From Vitis vinifera (taxonomy: Eukaryota; Streptophyta; Magnoliopsida; Vitales; Vitaceae), in contig NC_081807.1 of the NCBI RefSeq assembly GCF_030704535.1, forward strand, positions 3,575,001 to 3,639,000: a DNA stretch of 64,000 bases. Reading direction: 5' to 3'. Positions 12,302 to 22,320 of this stretch are shown here, piece after piece. Position numbers and translations under genes: made by a program. The notes under the pieces were generated by a model. The model was not told where the DNA came from. It did no database searches and saw only the letters and a list, made by a program, of their open reading frames with translations. Within the stretch, counting starts at the first letter, position 1, and every line of letters starts with the position of its first letter.

Positions 12302-12409
12302 ATGGCGATAAGCGTGGCCGCACTCGTCGCGTCTTTTAATTTTTTATGCGTCGACATCACTGCACGTCACGTGCGTCACGTGCTAAGCTACTCCGCTCTT
12401 GGATACTAG
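12302..12409 (+). CDS. Orphan small ORF (35 aa), doubtful
   Basis: The ATG at 12302 follows a GA-rich leader-like tract. The frame codes for 35 residues beginning MAISVAALVASFNFLCVD, with a hydrophobic start like a secretory signal, and stops at TAG 12407-12409. Two G-boxes (CACGTG at 12368-12373 and 12377-12382) lie inside the frame, nine bases apart, so the conserved feature may be regulatory and not coding. I do not recognise the peptide. It could be a remnant first exon. Confidence 0.2.
   Translation: MAISVAALVASFNFLCVDITARHVRHVLSYSALGY
12368..12382. promoter_or_regulatory. Tandem G-boxes (CACGTG)
   Basis: Two perfect CACGTG palindromes, at 12368-12373 and 12377-12382, sit within a GTCACGTGC repeat. 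A third lies at 12140-12145. Such clusters bind bZIP/bHLH factors in abscisic acid and light responses. They are about 840 bp upstream of the GRP start codon, so control of that gene is possible but unproven. Confidence 0.5.
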
Positions 12410-13370
12410 TAATAAAATATCCTCTTCAAATAATTCCAATAATAAAAAAAAATCATAATATATTGAAAAACAATAAATGGCAAGTGAAGTTAAAAAAATA
12501 AGACTAAAATGTATTGAAAAACATCGATTATTTGAGTTTGAAGCGTTACATACGAAAATAATGAATTTACATGCAAATAATTTTTTAAAATTAAAAATTA
12601 AAATTGGCAATCATATTTAAAAGACATTTAAAAATTTTCACTTCAAGACTATTAATTTAAAATTGATTTTATCTAAATTTAAAATAATTTTCAAAAAAAC
12701 AAAAACAATTTCTTTTATAATTTTATGGGGGTTAAATGTTGATGTTTAATAAATTTAGGAAGCAAGATGTTAAGTTTTGAAACGTAAACGGGCAAAATGT
12801 AAAACACAGTAAAGGTTAAAGGGTAAATTATATTTAAAGATATTTTAGGAGGTTATAAAGATGTAAGGAAATATATTGGTATAGTATATAATTAAAATAC
12901 TTATTTTCCATGTATTGCAATGTGAAAAATTAAAAAATAAAAGATTGTGATAGAATATGATTAATGATAATGAGGAAGAAAATATATGGTATCAATAATT
13001 TGTGTTTGGTTAAGTTTTAAAGTTGGGAAGAGTTGTGATATCATGGGAAATGGAAAGTAAGGTAACTATTGGATAAATAATATGATAGTTTTTATTTTTT
13101 TATATTATTTAAATTTTTTACGTGGATTTTTATGAAGATCAATTTTTTTAGTAATGGCTTAAATATATTTTCCATTTTTAAATTTTTATTTTTAAAACTA
13201 GAAAATAATATCACTTTTATATAAAAATAGAAAATAAGATCATTCGTGGATATCTTATTATGAAAAGTAATAAATTCAAATACTAACGTTGGTCGGTACA
13301 ATACTTAAATTGGAGTTTTTAATTGAATTGATTGATTAAAATGATGAAATAGTCTTTTGTGAACCAATAG
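12410..13370. other. AT-rich intergenic DNA
   Basis: No gene, RNA gene or clear transposon was seen. The sequence is mostly A/T homopolymer-like runs, and its open frames are low-complexity. Confidence 0.6.
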
Positions 13371-13970
13371 TTATGGTAGTCAAGCAAACACCCTTTTCTA
13401 TCGATGACTATTGTGATTATTGGTTTACAAATACCTTTCTTATGTTTGTAAACAGTTATCAAACAAGGCTCATATTTCTCCCCTTCTCATAATAGTCGAG
13501 CAACATGGTCCTCATGCGATCATCTCAAGTATTATTTTTTACAAATAGTGATGATTATTTTACATAATCTTTTCAAATACTCGATTGACATGCTCTCTTA
13601 TGTTCCTATATACTCATTCATAGCATAAATAGGCATACCATTTACAATATTCTAATCGTTGCAATCATCTTTTGTAAACTAGTGCAAACACCTTCCTCAA
13701 TTGATGGCTATTGTGACTATTGGTTTATAAATGACTCTTATATTTGAAAATAGTAATCAAATAGGGTTTATCTTTCTTCCCTATCACAATAGTCAAGCAA
13801 CAACACCTCCCCTTGTTGATTATCTCAAATATTATTTTTCATAAATGGTAATGATTATTTTACTTAATCTTTTAGAGACTCAATTGTCATATTCTCATAT
13901 TCTCATATCATAATTCATAACATCAATAAACGTACCATCTACAAGATTCTAATTGTTGTAGTCATCTTCT
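13371..13970. repeat. Tandem duplication, two diverged copies of about 300 bp
   Basis: Two head-to-tail copies (about 13371-13670 and 13671-13970) share landmarks at a fixed offset. GCAAACACC occurs at 13384 and 13684, and variants of the phrase CTATTGTGATTATTGGTTTA follow each. Both copies end near CATCTTYTRTAAACTAG. The divergence is substantial, so the duplication is old. No coding frame runs through it. Confidence 0.8.
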
Positions 13971-14250
13971 ATAAACTAGATAATCTAAGAGCAACAATTG
14001 CATCATCCTTCTGGAAAAAACAATTGTCATAGAATTTATTTACAAAATGTAATAATCAAATATATAGTCATTAAAATAATATTTAATTAGAGATCATTAT
14101 TGGATTAGGTCGCCAAGGTTGACTTTATTCCCCCTCTCCTTGCTTTGTCATATTATGAACCTTCACTTTAGAGGTCAAACCTAAACTTTTTAGAGGAGAA
14201 AGCTAAACTTTTTTTCTTTTGAAACAATGCTAAATGACTAGATATCAAAC
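13971..14250. other. Intergenic spacer
   Basis: I see nothing here beyond AT-rich sequence. It ends in the left target duplication of the hAT-like element. Confidence 0.5.
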
Positions 14251-14699
14251 TAGGGGTCTCCAAAAAGCCCGCGGCCCGCTTTAGGCCCGGCCCGGCCCGA
14301 CGGGCTAAAGCCCGACCCGAGCCCGCTGGGCCCAAGCCCGGCCCGGCCCGTAGCCTTGGCCCGTCGGCCCGCCCTTAGGCCCGGCCCGTAGGCCCGCCTT
14401 TAATTTTTTTAAAAAAAATAATATACTATATTTTTATATATATATAATTAACTCATTTAATAAGCACAAAAGAAATGTAGCTCAGTTGGTTAGAGCCTTG
14501 AAATTTAAGCTTGAGGGGAGGGGTTCGAATCCCCCCCTCTTCCTTCCTTTATTTAAAAGCCATTTTGGCTTATTTAAAAAAGCCCGCGGCCCGGCCTGGC
14601 CCGCCCCCCAGCCCGCCAGCCCGCTAGCCCGCGGGCTCATAGGCCGGGCCGCGGGCCTAGCATTTTAGCTCGGCCCGGCCCGCCCGTTGGAGACCCTTA
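14251..14699. mobile_element. Non-autonomous hAT-like element with GC-rich arms and a tRNA-like core
   Basis: The ends are inverted: TAGGGGTCTCCAA at the left, and the reverse complement of TAAGGGTCTCCAA at the right. They fit the hAT terminal consensus (YARNG) and are flanked by an exact duplication. The 10-bp match ATATCAAACT at 14242-14251 and 14699-14708 overlaps the termini; the symmetric reading gives the 8-bp TATCAAAC. Both arms (about 14265-14400 and 14580-14690) are built of degenerate GGCCCG/GCCCG words in an AT-rich region. The centre is AT-rich and holds a tRNA-like unit (14471-14542) and a small hairpin of AAGCCA/TGGCTT. There is no transposase frame, so movement would need a partner in trans. 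Confidence 0.75.
14471..14542 (+). other. tRNA-like sequence with intact Pol III A and B boxes
   Basis: The A box TAGCTCAGTTGG (14478-14489) and B box GGTTCGAATCC (14522-14532) match the plant tRNA internal promoter consensus at normal tRNA spacing. The D arm (GCTC/GAGC) and most of the T arm pair well. The anticodon arm is weak, and the acceptor stem pairs at only about four of seven positions. The loop would place TTA at the anticodon, so this is not a functional elongator tRNA. It most resembles a decayed Ile- or Lys-type tRNA or a tRNA-derived SINE head. It may still be transcribed by Pol III. Confidence 0.6.
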
Positions 14700-16150
14700 T
14701 ATCAAACTCATCTTTGAATAACATTTTTATTTTTTTTCAAAATATTCACAGCATAACCAATTTGATACTATATTGTGTTGTCATGTGAATTTGTAAAGTA
14801 AAACTAAAAAGTGGTAGGTAGAGGAATGTTAGATGAACAAAGGGTGGTTGGTTAAAATAGTAATGTATTTGACATTATTTAAGTCAAAATAAAAATTCTA
14901 TATGAAGTAATAATTTTCTCACTTTTATCTTAAAGTTTTTTAGGTTGTAAGTTTCCTTAAAGAAAAAAAAAAGTTTATAAACATACACAAAAGCTGTAAA
15001 TAAGTTTTAGGGCTTTTAAGTTCTCAAATACCAATCCAAATGAAACCTAATTAGGATTTGAATCACCACAAGTTAAAAAAGAAAAAGAAAAAAAAAAGAC
15101 CCCTAATTTTCAACTACTATGAGATGACTTGGTACATAATATCTTAATAGCATGTATTATAAATTGATATAAAATTCTAACATTTTCCTTTTAAAATTAC
15201 TCAGTATTGTCGTAACTATAAAATAAAATAAAATTCAGTGAGTATTTGAAAAAACTCAATACTTATTATTTAATAATTTAAATTAATTTTAAATTAAATT
15301 ATTATTTTTTATTTTAAGTATTAAGATTATTTGGTAAAATTAACTCAAAATTTATTCTAAATCATTATATTAACACATTTACCGTCGTTAATTTTAACTA
15401 GTATTCATCCTTATTGATTTTAACTCATATTTAGTTTTTATTAATTTTAAGTAATAAATTTATTTATAAAATATTTATATTTAAAGTATTATAAATATAT
15501 AAGATAACTATAAAATATTTATTATAAAAAATAAGTCGGAATCATAATTTTAAAATATATTCTCATTAGTATAAAAAAATGAAGTAAAAATGATTTAAGA
15601 TTAAGAAAAGTTGTCTATTTTGGCTTAAAATTTAAAATTTAAAATTTAAAATAACTTTAATTGATAATATTAAGTTATTTTATCAAATATAATTAATATA
15701 CTTAATAGCTTAAATTAAGTTATTAAGTCATATTACTTCGTTAAATTAATTTACGAAACACTCTTATAAACAAAAACTAAAAATTATATAACATCTTTAT
15801 TTAAAATATATATATATCCATTAGTTTTTCCATACCTTTCCTTACTCTCTTCTTTTCCTTCCACCTCTTTTCAACGTAGATTTTTGTTCATTATTCTATA
15901 TTGGTTGAAAAAAGTAAAATTAAAAATTTGTAGTTCAAAAACTTAATTTCCATTAAATTACCTTAATTGAGATTTAAATTCTAGGTAATGACACAACTAT
16001 TTATACATAGGAATATAATTAAAATGTTGAATTCTTATTAAGTCATGACTATTTATTAATGGTTTCAATTTCATTTATTGCTAAATATTAAATAATCAAA
16101 TAATACATATTTTACTTTTCTTTAACATAATTAAAGTTTTTATTCGAGAT
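14700..16150. other. AT-rich intergenic DNA
   Basis: I see no gene. The stretch is A/T-rich with simple-sequence tracts and no usable frame. Confidence 0.6.
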
Positions 16151-16323
16151 TATATTTGGTTCTCAAAAAGTATTAAGAAAAAATAAACTAAGAAAAATGG
16201 TTTTCTTGTGTTTGATTTCCCTATTTTTTTTATTTTTCTTCGTCTTTTATTTTCTTTTATTTTTTCTTTTTATTTTATTTCTCTCACATTTTCTCTCAAA
16301 AATTTTTAGAAACCAAACATAGC
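16151..16323. mobile_element. MITE-like repeat, family B copy 1
   Basis: The ends TATATTTGGTTCTCAAAAA and the reverse complement of TTTAGAAACCAAACATAGC are inverted copies of each other, around a pyrimidine-rich core with TCTCTCACATTTTCTC. The same arrangement occurs at 45472-45786. This suggests a short non-autonomous inverted-repeat family of unknown superfamily. Confidence 0.5.
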
Positions 16324-16995
16324 TTTAACCACAAGAACTTTTTCTTTTAAAAATAAGCTCTTAATAATTTATATATGTATTTTTACTTATAGTCATGAAC
16401 TTAGATAGTATAGTGACAATAATATAGTTTTATATAATACCTTAAATTTCAGTACGGACCAACACTTAAATACAAAGGCCCATTATATTATTGCTTCTTG
16501 GGCTTCACTAATGGGCTCCACTGTGAACAGTACTTCGGCTACAAACCTGCAACTGCTTTTCAGGTTGGACCAAGAACTCGGGTTACTCATGGGCCAGGGC
16601 CCCAATTGCCTTGGGCTTGTAAAGGTGTCAGAGATGCTGGGCTTCTCTTCCATGTCCTGGGCATGAAAATTCTCTCATTTTTTCAATAGGAATGATGAAT
16701 CTTCAATAGGAAACCAATATTTTATTTATATATATATATTTTTTATTGTGTCTCAAAAAACTAATATTTTGATATTTACATTATAATTTTAATTTTTTTA
16801 GTTTTAATACTACTTTTAATTATTCATTTCATCCTTCTTATAGATAAATCCTATAAGGGAAATAGATCAGAAAATGCAATGATTTCACAAGACATGTGTT
16901 TTCGCCTCTCTAAACTTTGTTTTTCATATCATATTGTGATTTACTTTCATTTCAATTACTAATTTTAGGTGTCAAATACACTCTAAAAAAACTAT
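16324..16995. other. Intergenic, with a GGGCC-rich island
   Basis: The bulk is AT-rich, but about 16475-16680 is an island of ordinary composition with repeated GGGCT, GGCCC and GGGCC words. One 63-codon frame crosses the island (16498-16689), but it has no recognisable domain and no splice context that I trust. It may be an old promoter fragment or a gene remnant. Confidence 0.4.
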
Positions 16996-17358
16996 GACCC
17001 GTTTAGTAATTGTTTTCAAAAATAGTTTTTGAAAACTATTCTCTTATAATTTCTAAAATAAAAGTCTGTTGGACAACTTGAAATGTTTTTAATCTTTTTT
17101 TAATATTTTTAAATATCTTTTAAAAGTAATTTTATATCTATTGCTTTATTTTTAATTATTATTTATATAATTATTTTTTTAAACATTTCTAAGAAAATAA
17201 TTAAAAAAACCAAGAAAATATTTTTTTTTTAAAACATCATATTTTTTGTTTTTAATAATAAAAAACATAAAACAATTTTTAAATTGTCAAACATGTTTTC
17301 CCTTTTTTTATTCTATAAAATAGAAAACTATTCTTCAAAACAATTGCCAAACATACCC
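16996..17358. mobile_element. MITE-like repeat, family A copy 1
   Basis: The left end GACCCGTTTAGTAATTG and the reverse complement of the right end (GGGTATGTTTGGCAATTG) are inverted, followed on both sides by TTTTCAAAAATAGTTTT-like sequence. The flanks read TAT on both sides. Related copies are at 19444-19720, 54089-54480 and 59126-59515. Confidence 0.55.
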
Positions 17359-19368
17359 TATTTGACGATATCCAAAATTTTATAAATGCTAGACTTATTA
17401 TTTTTAGAAAATCTATCATATTCCAACAATGAAGGTAAACTCGCTTTATAGGTATTAATGGGCCTGTTGAGACCCACCGAATCAAGTCCACTGGTCTTCT
17501 CTTTATGAATTCCCACGCTAAAGAAAGGTGGTTGTGGTGGGCTTGGTGGGCCCAGATCCCAAACTTTTATCTCATTTTCTTTTCCTTTGTAAGGCACTCC
17601 AGCCAACCATTAAGGACAGTTGGCTATTGCGCCAGCAGAGGACCAAATGTCCGTTAGGGTAGGGCCCAATGCCTCCAATTTAGGAACAAACTGTATGGAC
17701 TTTAGAAGACAGTGAAGCCCAAATCCTGGCCACCTAGTTTCTATTGCAAGCCCATAAGCCCAATCGACGGGCACTTCATTTCATTCCTTCTAAATATAGA
17801 AGGAATCCCTCCGGAGCATGTGAACTCGAGAAAAAATGAAAAATAAAAGTAGAGTCTGTTTACAAGTGTGATATGTATAGCAAACTTAAATCTTATAAGC
17901 TTAAACTTTTAGGAAAATTAATAATTTAACATCATATTAGAATTTCAAGAGGTCTTTCCTCATTTGTTATATCTCCCCTTATTTGTAATTCTATTATATC
18001 TTTCCACGTGTTACTTAATTTAAATTAATTAACGGATAAGTTCCGAATAATTTCTGAGGTATAAGAAAAACTATGCTTTTTATTGTCATACTGAAAAGTC
18101 GACACTCAATCCATCGATTTCTTTATACCTTTAAAATAAGTTTTTTTTTTCCTAATTTTTGGTACCTTGTCACATTTATTCACATTTAAGTTTTATTTTT
18201 TTATATTTTTATTTAAGTCATATCAATAACTCGAATTCAAAGTTGAATTTGACACCCAATAATGAATACCATAGAACCTAGATTAAGAAAATGACACCCA
18301 ATACACATATAAGTTGCAAATTTAATACTTAATGTGAGATATTTCCTTATAAATTAAGGTACCATAGGCACAAAAAAAAGTCCAAAAAGTTGTAATAATT
18401 GTAACTTTAGGATCTCATATGCTAAATCTTTACAAAGAAGGATGTATATGTAATAATGTACATACACATTCAACCTTATGTGACAATAATAAAAGTACAA
18501 AATAAATCCTATTTCTTATGGCATAAGTTTAATATACTAGTAGAAAACTCGCAAAGTTAATACTTAACACGAGACATTTCCTTTTATACTAAGGTTCCAT
18601 AGTGTCACACCCTAGTCTAAATGATTCTTCCTTATGAAGCATAATACCTAACTTAGCCTAGGTAGCTAAGTTTAAGGAAAATGCTAACTTAATAATATCA
18701 AGTATCTTAACTTGCCTAAATATCGGACATAAGCTTAGAAAAAACCGAACCCTATGACAATAATCACATAAAAACATCTAAAATGTTGTCGTACTATCTA
18801 TATATATAAAAGTTTGCTTGTTCAAAACTCAACGCAATAAACCTTACATAAGTTAATAATAAAATCTATGTTTGTAGTTGGAATGTTTGAAAATTCAAAG
18901 TTTTGATGGGCTTTGAAAACCTAATGATTTGACCATTTTCTAACACTTTTGTTGTTCTCTATCATTACAAGTATGCTCAAAATTTTCAATATCTGCAGAG
19001 AAAAATTAAAATTATGTGAAATTGACTTGGAGAATATATTTTCTATTAATTTTTTTTATAGTTGTTTTTAGGTTAGATATATAAAATAAAATCATACTTA
19101 GTCTCATATCATTCATTTGTTGTCAACTCATCCTCTATGCCATTGCTAATATTTCTTTATAGATAAAATAAAACAAAAATAAAAATAAAAATAAAAATAA
19201 TGTCAATATTTTATTTTGCTAGGACCCTTTCACAAATTACTGCGCCAACCCACTTTTTTAGTGTCTGTTTTCTGGTGAGAAGATGTTTTCTTTTTTTTAT
19301 TTCTTTAATTTTCATTTGACTTTGGAAGCTTTCTTGTTAAAGACTTCGAGAGGAAGAAAGTTTCATCG

Positions 19369-19370
<2 letters not shown>
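17359..19370. other. Intergenic: GGGCC-rich island and a diverged direct repeat
   Basis: At 17450-17790 there is a second island of balanced composition with at least seven GGGCC/GGGCT/AGCCCA words and no convincing exon. Further right the sequence is AT-rich. A diverged direct repeat of about 60 bp (about 18310-18365 and 18550-18603, each with ACTTAA, GAGA, ATTTCCTT and ACCATAG/TCCATAG landmarks) precedes TGTCACACCC at 18604. That resembles an LTR edge, but no partner end was found. Confidence 0.4.

Positions 19371-19420
<50 letters not shown>
19371..19420. repeat. (AAT)n microsatellite, about 17 units
   Basis: An uninterrupted trinucleotide run of 50 bp is directly visible. It is probably highly polymorphic between individuals. 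Confidence 0.95.
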
Positions 19421-19421
<1 letters not shown>

Positions 19422-19443
19422 TGACATGAAAAATTATTTGTTA

Positions 19444-19720
19444 AGGCTCATTTGGAATCGTTTTTAAAAATAGTTTTCAGTTGTCTAAAAAACAAAATTA
19501 GGAAAACAATTATGATAACTAAAAATTGTTTTTAATGACTTTTTGAAAAATAATTATATAAAAATATGGAATAATTAAAAATAAAATATTAAATATAATT
19601 TCTTTTAAATATTAAAAAATATGTTAAAAATATTTTAAGTTTTCAAATAAACTTTTATTCTGTAAAACATAAAAAACAGCTTTCAAAAACTATTTTTTAA
19701 AATAATTACGAAACAAACTC
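19444..19720. mobile_element. MITE-like repeat, family A copy 2
   Basis: AGGCTCATTTGGAATCG at the left and AATTACGAAACAAACTC at the right are imperfect inverted ends. TTA lies outside each end (19441-19443 region and 19721-19723), as expected for a Tourist/Harbinger-type 3-bp target duplication. The interior has the same TTTTTAAAAATAGTTTTCA and AAACAATTATGATAAC style as the other family A copies. Confidence 0.5.
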
Positions 19721-20330
19721 TTAACTTTCTCTTATGGGTATTACTAAAACTTTTTTTTTTTTTTGTTAAATTATCTATATTTTAATTAAATCAAAAGATA
19801 TTTTATTATATATTTAATTTTTTTTCATAAAATTAATAATTTCTTATCACAATTTTGCTTTTTATGTTATGTTTAGTTTTATTATTAAAAAATATAAAAA
19901 AGATTAAATATGATTAATATTAGTTTAAAATGTATAAAATTATTTAATTTCTATATAAAATAGTTAAAATAAATTTAAAATAATATATAAAAATAATTTA
20001 TTAATTTAAATTTTATTTTTCATTTTTCTTCCTACTTTTATTCCTTTCTATTTTTCATCCAAACGATTGCAAACTTCAAAAAAGGAAACACACACACACC
20101 GCACATGCTATATCTCTCCATGAAAATGATGACATCACACACCCTGTTCCTTCCTTCATCAAACCTAACGCTTTGAATTTTGTGCAGCTCCACTTTGGTA
20201 GAGGCCATGAAAGTGACAACGCGATGAAGAAAACGGCCCCTCTATTTAATCCTTCTCTTGGGATTTGCAATACATGTAAAAACACAAAAATTTAAAAAGA
20301 AAAAAAAATTACAAAGAGGCATGACTTGCA

Positions 20331-20365
20331 TGTGCTATGTGCTATGTGCTATGTGCTATGTGCTT
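20331..20365. repeat. Heptamer tandem repeat (TGTGCTA) x5
   Basis: Four exact copies and one near-copy of TGTGCTA are directly visible, followed after ten bases by an (AAT)n run at 20375-20406. This is simple-sequence expansion. Confidence 0.9.
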
Positions 20366-20374
20366 TGTTACATA

Positions 20375-20406
<32 letters not shown>
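20375..20406. repeat. (AAT)n microsatellite
   Basis: About 10 AAT units are visible directly next to the heptamer repeat. Confidence 0.9.
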
Positions 20407-20408
<2 letters not shown>

Positions 20409-21784
20409 TATTAAGTTATCTTAATGGCATCGATGAATAAAAGATTTAAATTTGAATATAATATAATTAATATGATTTAAATATTCAAACATACAAATGA
20501 ATGAGATTAAATCGTAAATGTACCAATAAATGGGAATAAGATACCAACAACATAATCTAAAAATATATATATAATATCATTGGTAAATAATGTCATTTTT
20601 ATAGATAAAAAAAATATCGTATAATATTGTAGTAACATTTATAAAATAAAATATTATAAATGATCAAATTTAGACTGTTAAATCAAAATATGAACAAATA
20701 AAATAAAGATATAAATATACAAATAAATGAGAATAATGTATAAATAATGTGATTTGAAAATATATAAATGATAACATAAGTGTTTTCAATAGATTAATAA
20801 AAAATAAAAAAGTCAAAAAAGGAAAAGAAATAGGGTAACATTTGATGTTGTAGCTAGATAAATCCATAATGATAATAATAACGTAGAAGAGTATTTGATG
20901 AGTAGTACTTCTCATTTTGGGCTCGACCATCTGCAATAATTGGAGTTGGTTTGTTTTTTATGCTTCAAGTATATATAAAGAATAAGGCTCATTTGTTGAC
21001 TAAAGAGTGGAGCAGTTGGGGGTGACACATGACATAGATTCAATCAAAACTTTCACCTCCCTGGTACGAATAAGATGGGGCCCAAATGGGGAGTCACAGC
21101 CATTAATCTGTAGCAACAACATGGCTTAAGTGGAGAACATGATGACAGTTTTTTGTGGGGATGGTGGTGGTGGTGGTGGTGGTAGGAGTGTGTCTTAGTT
21201 ATGGTATGGAGTTATCATAAATCTCTCTTTAATGGGTTTTGGTGGGGGGTGGATGATGGGGGTTTTCAAGCTTCATCATGCAAACCAACCTTTCTTTACT
21301 TTGGATTAAGCATTCATAACATGCTCTGCCCCCCTGCCTTTTCCTCTAATGGGTTTTGCCCTTTACACTTGATTATGACTTGTTTGTATACTACCCACTA
21401 CTATGATGGTATCTACCCAATGTAACCATTAAGTAATGAGTTTTGTATCCTTTGTTAAGTTATTCTTCAATCATTTCAGATTTCAGCACAAGTGATATTT
21501 CTGCCTAATGATTACAATAGAATGATATGCATATTAAGCTTAAGTATCGGGATATCAAATTTATAAAAAAAATTAATTTGATTTGTCTTTTCATATTTAT
21601 CCCTAATTTGTATATTTGTAAGTAAAAAAAATGTTATCTTCATTTGTTTGTCTATCTATCCACATATAAAATAAATAAATTAGGAATTTAAGATGTTTTT
21701 TAAAATTTGGATCCTATATCAAATAATGAAAATAATACTTATTAAATAAAATATGTTATAAAATTTTAAAAATTTAATTGTTTT

Positions 21785-22320
21785 TAATATAATTTTAAAA
21801 TTTTATAATTAGACTAAACAAAATTGACTAAACACGAGAAATTATCACACATGTCATGTCTCATTATATTTGAATTTTTTTCTTGGATTAAGATGGGAAC
21901 AACTCGCCTTAAACCAAGGGGCAAGGAAAACCAAAAGTAACGCATATAATATTTTTTTAAAAAAAAATCAACTACAAAATAAAAAATATTCAAGAGAAGA
22001 AAAATAAGTAATAATGAGCTTGAATTATTACTTAAAGCAATGCATATAATATAATTTTAAAAATTTTATAATTAGAATGAACAAGAACAGATAAACACGA
22101 AAAATTATCACACATGTCATGTCTCATTCTATTTGAATTTCTTATTGAATTAAGGTGGAACAACTCGCCCTAAACCAAGGGGCAAGGAAAATCAAAAGTA
22201 ACGTATATAATATTTTTTTTATAAAAAAAATCAAGATTAAAAGGAAAATCAACTACAAAAAAGAAATATTAAAGGGAAGAAAAATAAGTAGTAATGAGCT
22301 TGAATTATTATTTAAAGCAA
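21785..22320. repeat. Tandem duplication, two copies with a period near 263 bp
   Basis: Two head-to-tail copies share long near-identical blocks, including ATTATCACACATGTCATGTC, CCAAGGGGCAAGGAAAA and AATGAGCTTGAATTATTA. AACACGA occurs at 21831 and 22094. The second copy carries a short insertion. No coding function is apparent. Confidence 0.85.

Larger units (their letters stand above)
19721..21784. other. Intergenic with two islands of normal base composition
   Basis: Two patches differ from the AT-rich background: about 20070-20280 (CTATTTAATCC TATA-like word, GATGACATCAC) and about 20990-21430 (GGTGGT runs at 21165-21183, GGGGGTGGATGATGGGGG). I found no exon with splice support and no known plant microRNA sequence by eye. 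They may be promoters or non-coding transcripts. Confidence 0.35.

Noticed and set aside
14486-14668. 60-codon frame rich in Ala/Pro/Gly in the hAT-like element
   Set aside because: It runs through the tRNA-like core and the GGCCCG arm, and its composition follows from the repeat words.
18604-18860. Possible solo LTR starting TGTCACACCC
   Set aside because: No matching right end or target duplication was found; only a weak direct repeat lies to the left.
21201-21425. 74-codon frame over a GGTGGT-rich island
   Set aside because: It has no homologous motif that I recognise and no splice sites; its composition follows the G-rich tract.
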